Shown here: one piece after another, positions 52,625-62,535 of the stretch
Numbering within the stretch: position 1 is the first letter of the stretch
Layout of the letters: the number at the start of each line of letters is the position of its first letter
Origin: Rhizobium viscosum
GTDB lineage: Bacteria; Pseudomonadota; Alphaproteobacteria; Rhizobiales; Rhizobiaceae
Assembly: GCF_014873945.1 (NCBI RefSeq)
Contig: NZ_JADBEC010000001.1
Coordinates: forward strand, 1,302,001 to 1,366,000
Length of the DNA: 64,000 nucleotides
Direction of reading: 5' to 3'
Notes under the pieces: generated by a model
Database searches by the model: none
What the model saw: the letters and a program-made list of their open reading frames with translations, nothing else
Told to the model about the DNA's origin: nothing
Made by a program: the position numbers and the translations under genes

Positions 52625-53413
52625 ATGGAGATCGATCCAAAGCGGATGACAATCGGATTCGTCGGGACGGGCACGATTACCGACGCCGTCGTCACCGGAT
52701 TGGGCAAGACAGCGTTTCGCGACACACCGATCGTGCTGTCACCGCGCAGCGCAAGCGTCGCGGCCCGCCTCGCGGAGGCAAACCGGAATGTATCGATCGC
52801 TTTGGGCAACCAGGATGTTCTCGACCGCTCCGATCTCGTATTTCTGGCAGTGAGGCCGCAAATTGCCGAGGAGGTCATCCGCTCGCTCCGATTTCGGCCG
52901 GGCCACCATGTCATCAGCTTTGTCGCGGCCACGCCAATGGATCAACTGCTGGCGTGGATCGATGAGCCGGTTCGCCTGAGCCTGGCAATTCCACTTCCGT
53001 TCGTTGCAGATCTCCAGGGGGCGACCGCGATCTACCCGCCCGACGAGGTTTCCCACGCCCTCTTTTCGGCGCTCGGAACGGCGATCCAGGTTGAAGACAA
53101 GCAGGAGTTCGAGCTTCTCGCGGTGGCAAGCTGCCTGATGGCCAGCTATTTCGGCATCCTGGACGCGACGTCGACCTGGCTCCAGAGCAAGGGGCTTTCG
53201 GGAACGGCTGGCGACGCCTACCTCCGTCAATTGTTTTCCGGCCTCGCCCATGCTGCCCGATCAAAACCTGTGGCGAGTTTTGATGAACTCATCGGCGAGC
53301 ATTCGACCAAGGGCGGATTGAATGAACAGGTGCTCGAGGACTTTCGCGAGTTCGGCGGCACTGCGGCTTTGCAAAAGGCTCTTGATCGAATTCTTGTGCG
53401 CATCCGTCTGTAG
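52625..53413 (+). CDS. Pyrroline-5-carboxylate reductase-like protein
   Basis: The 262-residue protein has an N-terminal NAD(P)-binding motif TIGFVGTGTITDAVVTGL and the P5CR segments DLVFLAVRPQIAEEVI and ISFVAATPMDQLLAWID. The C-terminal helical dimer domain is shorter or more diverged than in proven ProC. The usual P5CR signature is only partly kept (ALLSGSGPA-like sequence is absent, with SLAIPLPFVADLQG near), so the true substrate may differ. The start ATG at 52625 follows GGGGGTG. It is not in an operon with gcrA because a terminator lies between. Confidence 0.75.
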   Translation: MEIDPKRMTIGFVGTGTITDAVVTGLGKTAFRDTPIVLSPRSASVAARLAEANRNVSIALGNQDVLDRSDLVFLAVRPQIAEEVIRSLRFRPGHHVISFVAATPMDQLLAWIDEPVRLSLAIPLPFVADLQGATAIYPPDEVSHALFSALGTAIQVEDKQEFELLAVASCLMASYFGILDATSTWLQSKGLSGTAGDAYLRQLFSGLAHAARSKPVASFDELIGEHSTKGGLNEQVLEDFREFGGTAALQKALDRILVRIRL

Positions 53414-53537
53414 AAAGCAGATCCTCTCGAGGTTCGCTTTCTGCGCCTGGTGTCGGCTTTCATGAGCTAGGGGTGCCAGATATGCAAACGGGCCGCCCGG
53501 CAAGCGAGCGACCCGTCTGGACCTCCGATCACTCGGA

Positions 53538-54221
53538 TTAAGCTTCCATGGAATATCCCGCGCCGCGGACGGTGCGGATGACATCCTGCATGTTGGAGAA
53601 ATTCAGCGCCTTGCGCAGGCGGCCGACATGGACGTCGACAGTGCGTTCGTCCACATAGATATCGTGGCCCCAGACGCCATCGAGGAGCTGCGAGCGGGAG
53701 AAGACCCTGCCCGGCGACGACATCAGGAATTCGAGCAGGCGGAATTCGGTCGGGCCGAGGCGGACTTCGCGGCTCTTGCGATGGACGCGATGGGTTTCGC
53801 GATCGAGCTCGATATCACCACATTTCAGAACCGTCGACAGCACCTCCGGACGGGCGCGGCGCAGCATCGCCTTGACGCGGGCAACGAGTTCCGGCGTGGA
53901 GAAGGGCTTGACGACATAGTCGTCGGCGCCGGTCGAGAGACCGCGAACGCGCTCGCTCTCTTCGCCGCGTGCCGTCAGCATGATGATCGGCAGGCGCTCG
54001 GTTTCCGGCCGCATGCGCAGCCGGCGGCAGAGCTCGATGCCGGAGACGCCGGGCAGCATCCAGTCCAGGATGAGCAGGTCCGGCGTGCGCTCCTGAAGCC
54101 GGATTTCGGCCTCGTCGCCACGAAGGATCGTATCCACCTCGAAACCTTCAGCTTCGAGGTTGTAGCGGAGAAGCACGCTCAGCGCCTCTTCATCTTCAAC
54201 AACTGCAACTCTTGGGATCAT
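53538..54221 (-). CDS. phoB: Phosphate regulon response regulator PhoB
   Basis: The 227-residue OmpR-type activator has a receiver with the acidic pair in VVEDEEALSVLLRYNL, phospho-acceptor in LLILDWMLPGVSGIELC and lysine in DYVVKPFSTPELVARVK. The winged-helix output domain ends in VDVHVGRLRKALN and VRGAGYSMEA. It binds Pho boxes, such as the one before pstS here. The start follows AGGAGACTGACACGC. It is last in the leftward pst-pho gene string. Confidence 0.96.
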   Translation of the reverse strand: MIPRVAVVEDEEALSVLLRYNLEAEGFEVDTILRGDEAEIRLQERTPDLLILDWMLPGVSGIELCRRLRMRPETERLPIIMLTARGEESERVRGLSTGADDYVVKPFSTPELVARVKAMLRRARPEVLSTVLKCGDIELDRETHRVHRKSREVRLGPTEFRLLEFLMSSPGRVFSRSQLLDGVWGHDIYVDERTVDVHVGRLRKALNFSNMQDVIRTVRGAGYSMEA

Positions 54222-54351
54222 GCGTGTCAGTCTCCTAATGCATGATCCTTAAACCGGGGGTGATTTAAGCGGGGGGACCATGCAGGAACTCGGAATGGGC
54301 TGCGACCCATGCGCGCCCCAGCGGGGCGCGCACATAATCGGCAGTTCAGGA

Positions 54352-55065
54352 TTACTCCGTCACCGCACCAACGGTATTGGCGCTGTCGTCCTTCGGACGC
54401 TCGCCTTCCGGCTGGGCGCCAGTTGCCATGTAGTAGATCGTCTCGGCAATGTTGGTCGCATGGTCGCCGATGCGCTCGATGTTCTTGGCGCAGAAGAGAA
54501 GATGCGTGCAGCTCGTGATGTTGCGCGGATCTTCCATCATGTAGGTGAGGAGTTCGCGGAACAGCGAGGTGTACATCGCGTCGATCTCATCGTCGCGCTC
54601 GCGGATGGACTTGGCCTTGTCGGCCGAGCGATTGGTGTAGACGTCGAGCACTTCCTTGAGCTGGACGAGTGCCAGTTCGGAGAGATGCTCGAGACCGCGG
54701 GCGAGCTTGCGCGGAACGCCGGTGCTCTGGACGGCGATGACGCGCTTGGCCGTGTTCTTGCCGAGATCGCCGACGCGCTCGAGGTCGGCGGCGATGCGGA
54801 TCGAACCCATGATCTCACGAAGGTCGGAGGCCATCGGCTGGCGACGGGCGATCGTGACGATCGCCTTGTCGTTGATCTCGCGCTCCGCGTGATCGAGGAT
54901 CACGTCGTCGGAAATGACCTTCTGGGCGAGTGCGGTGTCACCGTTAACAAGCGCACGGACGGCGTCGGCGCCCATCTGCTCGGCAAGGCCGCCCATCTCG
55001 GAAATGCGCCGGGACAGGAATTTCAGATCGTCGTCATAGGCGGAAAAAATATGTGTCGATGCCAT
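54352..55065 (-). CDS. phoU: Phosphate signalling protein PhoU
   Basis: The 237-residue all-helical protein has two PhoU repeats, with segments MGGLAEQMGADAVRALVNGD and VTIARRQPMASDLREIMGSI, then LLFCAKNIERIGDHATNIAE in the second repeat. It links the PstSCAB transporter to PhoR and restrains phosphate uptake. It sits between pstB and phoB in the operon, with a ribosome site GAGGACAAAGCCCC. Confidence 0.95.
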   Translation of the reverse strand: MASTHIFSAYDDDLKFLSRRISEMGGLAEQMGADAVRALVNGDTALAQKVISDDVILDHAEREINDKAIVTIARRQPMASDLREIMGSIRIAADLERVGDLGKNTAKRVIAVQSTGVPRKLARGLEHLSELALVQLKEVLDVYTNRSADKAKSIRERDDEIDAMYTSLFRELLTYMMEDPRNITSCTHLLFCAKNIERIGDHATNIAETIYYMATGAQPEGERPKDDSANTVGAVTE

Positions 55066-55109
55066 GGGGCTTTGTCCTCGAAAATCGGGAAGGCTTCACA
55101 TCGCCAAAA

Positions 55110-55925
55110 TCAGCCGAACCGGCCCATGATATAGTCCTGGGTGCGCGGATCGTCCGGATTGGTGAACATCTTGTCGGTATCGTTTTCCTCGACCAGGTTG
55201 CCGAGGTGGAACATGGCCGTACGCTGTGATACGCGAGCGGCCTGCTGCATGGAATGCGTCACGATGACGATGGTGTAGTTCTCACGCAGCTCGTGGATCA
55301 GCTCTTCGACCTTGGCAGTCGCGATCGGGTCGAGCGCCGAGCACGGCTCGTCCATCAGGATGACTTCCGGGCTGACGGCAACGGCGCGTGCGATGCACAG
55401 ACGCTGCTGCTGACCACCGGAAAGGCCGGTGCCGGATTCATGCACACGATCCTTGACCTCATTCCAGAGGCCGGCGCGCTGCAGGCTCGACTCGACGATC
55501 TGGTCGAGGTCGGCCTTGGACTTGGCGAGGCCGTGGATGCGCGGGCCGTAGGAGACGTTCTCGTAGATCGACTTCGGGAACGGGTTCGGCTTCTGGAACA
55601 CCATGCCGACGCGGGCGCGGAGTTCGACGACGTCGATATCAGGATCGTAGATATCGTCGGTGTCGAGCGTGATCTTGCCGGTGACGCGGCAGCCATCGAT
55701 CGTGTCGTTCATGCGGTTCAGCGAACGCAGGAAGGTGGACTTGCCGCAGCCCGACGGGCCGATCAGGGCAGTCACGGTGTTTTCGCGGATGTTCAGATTG
55801 ACATCGAAAAGCGCACGCTTCTCGCCGTAATAAACGGAGACATCCTGACCGATCATCTTATACGGGACGTTGCTCATTTTCTGGTCCAGCGCCTTCTCGA
55901 CTGCGGCTTCCGTCAACATGTTCAT
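55110..55925 (-). CDS. pstB: Phosphate ABC transporter ATPase PstB
   Basis: The 271-residue ATPase has Walker A in [20 protein letters not shown], signature sequence [15 protein letters not shown], and Walker B in [15 protein letters not shown], with the H-loop VTHSM. It energises phosphate import. The start follows GGAG. It lies 14 bp after the pstA stop, so the genes are coupled. Confidence 0.97.
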   Translation of the reverse strand: MNMLTEAAVEKALDQKMSNVPYKMIGQDVSVYYGEKRALFDVNLNIRENTVTALIGPSGCGKSTFLRSLNRMNDTIDGCRVTGKITLDTDDIYDPDIDVVELRARVGMVFQKPNPFPKSIYENVSYGPRIHGLAKSKADLDQIVESSLQRAGLWNEVKDRVHESGTGLSGGQQQRLCIARAVAVSPEVILMDEPCSALDPIATAKVEELIHELRENYTIVIVTHSMQQAARVSQRTAMFHLGNLVEENDTDKMFTNPDDPRTQDYIMGRFG

Positions 55926-55939
55926 GATCTTTACTCCGT

Positions 55940-57262
55940 TTACCAGCGGCGCTCAAAGCGACGACGCAAGAGGATAGCTCCGATGTTCATGACGATCAGG
56001 AACAGGAGCAGGACGATGATGGCACCCGAGGTTCTTTCCACGAATGCGCGCTCGGCTTCGTTGGCCCACATGTAGACCTGAACCGGAAGTGCCGTGGAGG
56101 GATCGAGCGGAGTGGTCGGCGCCTGGGCGACGAAGGCGACCATGCCGATCAGGAGCAGCGGCGCAGTTTCGCCGAGCGCGTGGGCAAGGCCGATGATCGT
56201 GCCGGTGAGGATGCCGGGCATTGCAAGCGGCAGCACATGGTGGAACACCATCTGCATCTTCGAGGCGCCGAGGCCAAGGGCTGCCGAGCGGATCGACGGC
56301 GGCACGGCGCGCAATGCGGCGCGGGTGGCGATGATGATCGTCGGCAGCGTCATCAGGGTCAGCACCAGGCCGCCGACCAGCGATGCCGAACGCGGCAGGC
56401 CGGCGAAGTTGATGAAGACCGACAGGCCGAGCAGACCGTAGACGATCGACGGAACGGCAGCGAGGTTGTTGATATTGACCTCGATCAGGTCCGTCAGCCT
56501 GTTCTTCGGCGCGAATTCCTCAAGGTAAATCGAGGCGGCAACGCCGATCGGCAGCGCAAGTGCGAGAACGATCAGCATCAGGTAGAGCGAGCCGATGAGG
56601 GCGACGCCGAGGCCTGCGGCTTCCGGACGGCTGGAATTGCCGTTGACGAAGAGGCCGGTGTTGAACGTCTTGTGAAGCACGCCGCTCGCCTTCAGCTGGT
56701 TCATCCAGCCAACCTGCTTGTCGTTGACCTTGCGGTTCTTCTCATCGACCTTGAGGTCGATCTGGCCCTTGTTGGCGCTGTCGATATTGGCATCTGCAAG
56801 CACCGTAACATTGACGGTCTTGCCAATGATCGAGGGGTCGGCGACGACCATGTCGCGCAACTGGATCGGTGCACCCTTGGACAGCATGGCGGTTGCGTCG
56901 CGCACATCTGGGCGGCTCGACGCATTGAGGCCGAGCTGCTTGACGATCGCGTCACGCAGGAGAACCGGATAGTTGGCCGTAACCAGAACCGAAGGATCTG
57001 TCGCGCGCTTGTTATCAGGGTCGATGGTCTTCTCGGTGAACTCGATCGGCAGCGTGATCGCGGTCTGCTGGAAGGCGGTATAGCCGTTGCTGATGACCGT
57101 CCACAGCAGGATGAAGAGGAAGACGAGGCCGAATGCGATGGCGGCGATGCCGTAAGCCTGGAACCGGCGCTCGGCGGCGTAACGGCGCTTGATGCCGATA
57201 TCGCGACGTGCGGGGGCCTTGGAAACGGTAACGCCGGCGACGGGGGAAACAATATTCGTCAT
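55940..57262 (-). CDS. pstA: Phosphate ABC transporter permease PstA, long form
   Basis: The 440-residue membrane protein is about 140 residues longer than E. coli PstA. After TM1 ([20 protein letters not shown], about 55-74) there is a large periplasmic insertion of about 150 residues, the region known as DUF3333. The permease core follows with [20 protein letters not shown] and the conserved loop [16 protein letters not shown]. The start at 57262 overlaps the pstC stop by 4 bases. Rhizobial relatives share this long form. Confidence 0.94.
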   Translation of the reverse strand: MTNIVSPVAGVTVSKAPARRDIGIKRRYAAERRFQAYGIAAIAFGLVFLFILLWTVISNGYTAFQQTAITLPIEFTEKTIDPDNKRATDPSVLVTANYPVLLRDAIVKQLGLNASSRPDVRDATAMLSKGAPIQLRDMVVADPSIIGKTVNVTVLADANIDSANKGQIDLKVDEKNRKVNDKQVGWMNQLKASGVLHKTFNTGLFVNGNSSRPEAAGLGVALIGSLYLMLIVLALALPIGVAASIYLEEFAPKNRLTDLIEVNINNLAAVPSIVYGLLGLSVFINFAGLPRSASLVGGLVLTLMTLPTIIIATRAALRAVPPSIRSAALGLGASKMQMVFHHVLPLAMPGILTGTIIGLAHALGETAPLLLIGMVAFVAQAPTTPLDPSTALPVQVYMWANEAERAFVERTSGAIIVLLLFLIVMNIGAILLRRRFERRW

Positions 57263-58740
57263 TCGTACTGCTCCCGGTATTTGCGCACGATGTAGAGCGC
57301 GTAAATGTTGAGGCAAAGCGTGATGCAGAACAGCGTGATGCCGAGTGCGAAGGCAACCAGCGTCTGCGGCGAGGTGAACTCAAGGTCGCCGGTCAGCTGG
57401 TTGACGATCTTGACGGTCACGGTCGTCATCGGCTCGAAAGGATTGATCTGGATACGGGCGGCGACACCGGCGGCCAGCACGACGATCATGGTTTCGCCGA
57501 TGGCGCGGGAAGCCGTCATCAGCAGGGCGCCGACGATACCGGGCAGAGCGGCCGGGAGAACGACCTTCTTGATGGTTTCGGAGCGTGTGGCGCCGAGGCC
57601 GAGCGAGCCATCGCGCAGGGCACGCGGCACGGCAGTGATGATATCGTCCGACAGCGAGGACACGTAGGGGATCAGCATGATGCCCATGACGATGCCGGCG
57701 GTGATGACGCTCTGTGCCTGGATGAAGTTCGTATAGTTGCCGGTCAGGAGACCGCTGATCTGCGCCGAGAAATCACGCAGGAACGGCCCAATGGTGACGA
57801 GCGCGAAGAAGCCGTAGACGATCGTCGGAATGCCGGCGAGCACTTCGAGAAGCGGCTTGGCGATGGAGCGGACCTTCGGAGAGGCATACTCGGCCATGTA
57901 GATCGCGGCAAAGAGGCCGACCGGCACGGCGACCAGCATGGCGACGAGGCCGATATAGAGCGTGCCGAGCAGAAGCGGGATGAGCCCGAACTGGCCGAAG
58001 GAGGAGCTGCCCGCACCGGCAAAGCGCGGATCCCACACCGTTCCGAAGAAGAAGTCGGCGAAGGGAACGACTGCGAAGAAACGGGCCGCTTCAGACAGCA
58101 TCGAGAGAACGATGCCGATTGTCGTCAGAATGGCGATGGAGGATGCAACGAGCAGCGCCCAGAGCATGACACGCTCGACACGGTTGCGGGCGCGGAAGCG
58201 CGGGGCAACCGAGCGCAGCGCGTAGAAAGCACCTGCAATGGATATGAGCAGGACGATCGCCGTCATGATGGTGCGGCTGGTCATGCTCTCCGAGTTCAGG
58301 GTCTTTGCGGCAGAGATCATGTAGGGCTGCGGCTCACCGGCGAGCGGTACGCCCTTCTCGCTGAGCTTTGCCTGCAGACCGGCAGGATTGCCTGACAGGG
58401 AGGAAACCTCATCCGAGGTCAGCATGTTCATGCCGCGGGCAACCGTGGCGACCATGCTGTAGGCAAGGTCCTGCTGGACGGCCGGTTGCGCCTTCACGTC
58501 ATCAGGAAAGGCGCCGCGAACGGAGGAAGAGATGATGCCCGGGCTGACAGCCAGCCAGGCAAACAGAACGATCAGGGAAGGCAGAACGGCCCAGATCGCG
58601 GCATAGGAGCCATAATAGGCCGGCCGCGAATGCAGGGCAGCAGATCTGCCGCCGGAAAGCGCGTTGGCACGGCTGCGCGCGGCCACATAGGCAACGGCGC
58701 CGATCACCACCAGGCACAAGAGTATGATGGATGTGCTCAT
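57259..58740 (-). CDS. pstC: Phosphate ABC transporter permease PstC, long form
   Basis: The 493-residue permease is longer than E. coli PstC because of an N-terminal extension with extra helices and a periplasmic domain (about residues 1-200). The core has LLGTLYIGLVAMLVAVPVGL, YASPKVRSIAKPLLEVLAGI and the conserved loop ASRAIGETMIVVLAAG. It pairs with PstA to form the channel. The stop overlaps pstA. Confidence 0.94.
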   Translation of the reverse strand: MSTSIILLCLVVIGAVAYVAARSRANALSGGRSAALHSRPAYYGSYAAIWAVLPSLIVLFAWLAVSPGIISSSVRGAFPDDVKAQPAVQQDLAYSMVATVARGMNMLTSDEVSSLSGNPAGLQAKLSEKGVPLAGEPQPYMISAAKTLNSESMTSRTIMTAIVLLISIAGAFYALRSVAPRFRARNRVERVMLWALLVASSIAILTTIGIVLSMLSEAARFFAVVPFADFFFGTVWDPRFAGAGSSSFGQFGLIPLLLGTLYIGLVAMLVAVPVGLFAAIYMAEYASPKVRSIAKPLLEVLAGIPTIVYGFFALVTIGPFLRDFSAQISGLLTGNYTNFIQAQSVITAGIVMGIMLIPYVSSLSDDIITAVPRALRDGSLGLGATRSETIKKVVLPAALPGIVGALLMTASRAIGETMIVVLAAGVAARIQINPFEPMTTVTVKIVNQLTGDLEFTSPQTLVAFALGITLFCITLCLNIYALYIVRKYREQYE

Positions 58741-58870
58741 TCGTTACGTCCCCAGGCCCACAGCCCCCAAAGAGCCCGGCAGCTCCAGGAGCATGCCATC
58801 GGCTTCGACATCATGGAGAAGAAGTTTTCATCCGCCCGACACCGCAATGGAACCGGGCGGATAAGGCGAT

Positions 58871-58902
58871 GCCGGCGCGACACCCCCAAGTGTCGCGCCG
58901 GC
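58871..58902. other. Strong hairpin between pstS and pstC
   Basis: GCCGGCGCGACA and TGTCGCGCCGGC are perfect 12-bp arms around CCCCCAAG. No T-tract follows on the minus strand. In the transcript it lies 8 bp after the pstS stop and could stabilise the pstS part of the mRNA or partly stop transcription, giving excess PstS over the membrane subunits. Confidence 0.7.
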
Positions 58903-58909
58903 AAAGTCA

Positions 58910-59944
58910 TTACATGGTCTTGCCAGCCTCAACGTCCTTGCGGATCGCATCGCGCTCTGCATCCGGAGCGGCAACGAGGCCGTATTCAGCGAGCGGGCCG
59001 TCAGGGCCGATCATCTGGTCGGATACGAAGAAGTTGACATATTCCTTCAGGCCCGGAACGGCGCCGAGATGTGCCTTCTTGACGTAGAAGAACAGCGGGC
59101 GGGAAACCGGGTAGGTGCCGTTAGCGATGGTTTCCGTGGAAGGAACGATGCCGCTCATGGTCGCAACCTTGAGCTTGTCGGCGTTGTTTTCGTAGAAGGA
59201 GAGGCCGAATACGCCAACGCCGGTCTTGTTGGCAGCGATGCGTGCCAGCGTTTCCGGATAGTCGCCGTCGATGTCGACAGCAGCGCCGTCCTTGCGAACT
59301 GCAACGCAAGCCTTGCCCTGGGCAGCCTTGTCGGCGATTTCCTTGGCGATGACTTCCTGAGCGCCGGAAGCCTTGCAGCCTGCAGCGAGAACGTTCTGTT
59401 CGAAGACTTCGCGGGTGCCGTGCTTTTCGCCCGGGATGTAGGCGGCGATATCAACAGCCGGAAGCTTCGGGTTGACTTCAGACCACTTCTTGTACGGGTT
59501 GGCGACGAGCTTGCCGTCAACAACGACTTGGGCAGCGAGGGCCTTGTAGATATCGGCCGGAACGTAGGCGACATCCGGGTTGGACGAGTCGGTTGCGAAG
59601 ACGATGCCGTCGTAGCCGATCTTGACTTCCTGAATGTCGGTTACGCCGGCAGCCTTGCAGGCTTCGGCTTCGCTCTTGTTGATCGGGCGCGAAGCATTGG
59701 CAACGTCGATCGTGTCTTCACCGACGCCCTTGCAGAATTCCTTCAGGCCAGCGCCCGTGCCGCCGGATTCGACGACCGGCGTCTTGAACTTGGTGAAGGT
59801 TTCGCCGAAGGACTCGGCAACGATCTTTGCGTACGGCAGGACGGTGGACGAACCAGCAACCTGAATCTGGTCGCGGGCAACGGCAACGCCAGCGAAAGCG
59901 GCGGTTGCAGCGAGCGCGGCAACAGTAAGTTTAAAGGTGTTCAT
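58910..59944 (-). CDS. pstS: Phosphate-binding protein PstS
   Basis: The 344-residue periplasmic protein has a signal peptide (LTVAALAATAAFAGVAVA) and phosphate-binding segments QVAGSSTVLPYAKIVAESF, VESGGTGAGLKEFCKGVG and PGEKHGTREVFEQNVL. It delivers phosphate to PstCA. The start at 59944 follows GGGAGATTC. Two cysteine pairs (FCKG/EACK, GCKA/KACV) are typical of the rhizobial group. A Pho box lies upstream. Confidence 0.95.
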   Translation of the reverse strand: MNTFKLTVAALAATAAFAGVAVARDQIQVAGSSTVLPYAKIVAESFGETFTKFKTPVVESGGTGAGLKEFCKGVGEDTIDVANASRPINKSEAEACKAAGVTDIQEVKIGYDGIVFATDSSNPDVAYVPADIYKALAAQVVVDGKLVANPYKKWSEVNPKLPAVDIAAYIPGEKHGTREVFEQNVLAAGCKASGAQEVIAKEIADKAAQGKACVAVRKDGAAVDIDGDYPETLARIAANKTGVGVFGLSFYENNADKLKVATMSGIVPSTETIANGTYPVSRPLFFYVKKAHLGAVPGLKEYVNFFVSDQMIGPDGPLAEYGLVAAPDAERDAIRKDVEAGKTM

Positions 59945-60048
59945 TTGAATCTCCCGGCATTTGGGCTTGTGTGAGTGCGGCCTCGAAGAGGCCCTCGCAT
60001 TGCCTTTTTTCATCGGCAGGACTCTCTTAGCGCCTTAAGCGCCCTCCT

Positions 60049-60080
60049 TTTATGTCAAACCGATGAAACATTTATGACAG
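60049..60080 (-). promoter_or_regulatory. Pho box and -10 of pstS
   Basis: On the minus strand, CTGTCAT-AAAT-GTTTCAT (60063-60080) matches the 18-bp Pho box (CTGTCAT-n4-CTGTCAT) with two mismatches in the second half. A possible -10, CATAAA (60049-60054), lies 8 bp further. PhoB would activate the pst operon here. A second box was not found before phoR or ppk2. Confidence 0.8.
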
Positions 60081-60142
60081 ATTAAATTATTGATTTTAAA
60101 TGCTTAAATAGAACGTCGATAAATTGTGTGCGACATATTGCG

Positions 60143-61465
60143 TCAGAAACGCACGGTAAACTCCGTTCCCTTGCCCACCTCCGATTTAACGACCAGCCGT
60201 GCACGATGGCGCGTCAGAATATGCTTGACGATGGCAAGCCCGAGGCCCGTACCCTTTTTCGAACGGCTGTCTTCGATGCTGACGCGATAAAAGCGCTCCG
60301 TCAGGCGCGGCACATGCTCGGCCGGAATGCCCGGCCCCTTGTCGACGACGCTGACCTCCACCGGCTGGCCCGATCCGTTCTTCAGCCAGACATCGACAAC
60401 TTCGCCTTCCTGGCCATATTTACAGGCGTTTTCCATCAGGTTTTCAAAGACCTGAACGAGTTCGTCGCGATCCCCCAGCACCTCGACCTTGCCCTCGGGC
60501 AGATGCAGGTTGATCGAGACGCCGACATCCCTTGCGAGCGGCAGAAGAGAATCCCTGACGTGGCCGAGAAGCGGCACGAGATCCACTTTCTCATCGGGCG
60601 CGATATGCGACTTGAGCTCAAGCCTTGATAGAGACAGGAGATCGTCGACGAGCCTGCTCATGCGGGTCGTCTGGTCGAACATGATGCCGAGGAAGCGCGC
60701 CTGTGCCTTCGGATCGTTCCTGGCCGGGCCCTGGATCGTCTCGATGAAGCCACGCAGCGAGGCGAGCGGCGTGCGCAGCTCATGGCTGGCATTGGCGACG
60801 AAATCCGAGCGCATGCGATCGATGCGGCGCACTTCGGAAATATCCCGGAAGGAGAGGATGTAGTAGCGCTCGTTGCGGCCCTCGTCGTCCTTGAATTCGA
60901 CAGGCGCGCTGCGAACGATATAGACGCGCTCCGAGGGCAGCCGCTCGGAATGTTCGATCTGGTTAGGGGCGTTGGTGGCGATGGTTTCGCGCACCATGTC
61001 CAGCACGCCCGGCGAACGCAGCCGCGCCGATATATGGGAGCCGAGCGCCACTTCGCCGAAGGCCTTTTCGGCCGCGCGGTTCTGAAACAGCACCGAGGCA
61101 TCTTCCGAGAGCACCATGACCGGGATATCGAGGCCGGCGAGCGTGGCGGAAACTTCCGGCAGGCGGCTCGGGAGCACTTCGGGCTCGGGTTCGACCGGCT
61201 CGGCGACATCAGGCTTGATGACCGGCGCCTCGTTGAAGAGCGAGGTGACGACCATCACGAGCAGCAGGGCGAGCACGATCCATTTGTTCATGCCGGCAGC
61301 AAGTGCCACAAGCGCGCTCAGCAGCGTCGCCAGCAAAACCGGGCGCTCGCGCCGGATGCGCGCCAACAGGCTTTTCGTCCACGGCATTTCGTCTTCCAAG
61401 CTGCCCCTCGCGGCGTCGATTCGTTTTTCTTTATATTCAAACTCTGCCTGATAGCTGCGTTTCAT
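60143..61465 (-). CDS. phoR: Phosphate regulon sensor kinase PhoR
   Basis: The 440-residue kinase has an N-terminal membrane anchor of two helices (about 42-75), a PAS domain (about 110-215) and a kinase core with H-box ANASHELRTPLASLRGFI, N-box LMENACKYG, G1 VDKGPGIP and G2 KGTGLGLAIVKHI. It phosphorylates PhoB under phosphate limitation. The start at 61465 follows GGAAAA. It is 198 bp upstream of pstS in the same direction and divergent from ppk2. Confidence 0.95.
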   Translation of the reverse strand: MKRSYQAEFEYKEKRIDAARGSLEDEMPWTKSLLARIRRERPVLLATLLSALVALAAGMNKWIVLALLLVMVVTSLFNEAPVIKPDVAEPVEPEPEVLPSRLPEVSATLAGLDIPVMVLSEDASVLFQNRAAEKAFGEVALGSHISARLRSPGVLDMVRETIATNAPNQIEHSERLPSERVYIVRSAPVEFKDDEGRNERYYILSFRDISEVRRIDRMRSDFVANASHELRTPLASLRGFIETIQGPARNDPKAQARFLGIMFDQTTRMSRLVDDLLSLSRLELKSHIAPDEKVDLVPLLGHVRDSLLPLARDVGVSINLHLPEGKVEVLGDRDELVQVFENLMENACKYGQEGEVVDVWLKNGSGQPVEVSVVDKGPGIPAEHVPRLTERFYRVSIEDSRSKKGTGLGLAIVKHILTRHRARLVVKSEVGKGTEFTVRF

Positions 61466-61611
61466 GACAGAAGTTTTCCGTTTCTGAAACTTGTACGAAA
61501 AGCCGCAGCTTACGGCATCGGTTTGCGCTTTGCTTACGCAGAGGATTTGATTTTCAATGATAAATATGCTCGCCTTCTGAAAAGCGAAATCAGCAAGCGC
61601 AGGAGGAGACG

Positions 61612-62493
61612 ATGGCCGCGGGCGTCGAAAGCAGGATTGTGGAGCTGGAGATCAGGGGCAAGAAACGCGTCTTCAATATCGATGATCCCGTGCTGCCCGA
61701 CTGGGTGGATGAACATGCGCTGGAATCGGCCGACTATCCCTACAAAAAGAAGCTGAAGGACGACGAATATCTCGACGAACTCAGGAAGCTGCAGGCCGAG
61801 CTCGTGAAAGTGCAGTTCTGGCTGCAGGCGACGGGCAAGCGGGTGATGGCGCTCTTCGAAGGGCGCGATGCGGCCGGCAAGGGCGGCGCGATCCAGGCAT
61901 CCTCGGCTCACATGAACCCGCGCCTTGCCCGCACCGTGGCGCTCGCCAAGCCCACCGAGCGGGAACAGGGCCAATGGTATTTCCAGCGCTATATCGCACA
62001 GTTTCCGACATCGGGCGAATTCGTGCTCTTCGACCGTTCCTGGTACAATCGCGCCGGCGTGGAGCCGGTCATGGGCTTCTGCACGCCACGGCAATACGAG
62101 GACTTTCTCAATCAGGCGCCGCAGGTGGAGAAGGTCATCGCCCATGAAGGCATATTCTTCTTCAAGTTCTATCTGGATATCGGCCGGGAAATGCAGATCA
62201 AGCGCTTCCATGACCGGCGGCACGATCCGCTCGCCGTCTGGAAGCTCTCCTCGATGGATATAGCCGCACTGACCAAATGGGGCGACTACAGCGAGAAGCG
62301 CGACCGCATGCTGAAGGAAACCCACACGCAGTTTGCGCCCTGGACCGTGATCCGCGCCAATGACAAACACCGGGCGAGGCTCAACCTCATCCGCCACATG
62401 CTGAAGACCATGGATTACGACGGCAAGGACAAGGACGCGATCGGCGACCTCGACGACAAGATCATCGGCTCCGGTCCCGGCTTCCTGAAATAG
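61612..62493 (+). CDS. ppk2: Polyphosphate kinase 2 (PPK2), class I
   Basis: The 293-residue enzyme makes or uses polyphosphate with nucleotides. Walker A is at residues 84-92 (GRDAAGKGG), Walker B is [17 protein letters not shown] starting near 140, and the lid region is [16 protein letters not shown]. Single-domain class I PPK2 proteins are this length. It is divergent from phoR by 146 bp, a logical link with phosphate storage. The start follows GCAGGAGGAG. Confidence 0.93.
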   Translation: MAAGVESRIVELEIRGKKRVFNIDDPVLPDWVDEHALESADYPYKKKLKDDEYLDELRKLQAELVKVQFWLQATGKRVMALFEGRDAAGKGGAIQASSAHMNPRLARTVALAKPTEREQGQWYFQRYIAQFPTSGEFVLFDRSWYNRAGVEPVMGFCTPRQYEDFLNQAPQVEKVIAHEGIFFFKFYLDIGREMQIKRFHDRRHDPLAVWKLSSMDIAALTKWGDYSEKRDRMLKETHTQFAPWTVIRANDKHRARLNLIRHMLKTMDYDGKDKDAIGDLDDKIIGSGPGFLK

Positions 62494-62535
62494 ACTTCCT
62501 GGGCGCAGAATGATCGTTTAAGGGAGGGTCGCTCG

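Noticed and set aside
53480..53520. Weak ACGGG/CCCGT hairpin as a phoB terminator
   Set aside because: The stem is only 5 bp with a long loop and a poor T-run; support is too weak to list.
61445..61480. CTGTCAT at the phoR start as a Pho box
   Set aside because: Only one 7-bp half-site is present, and it overlaps the start codon; the second half does not match.
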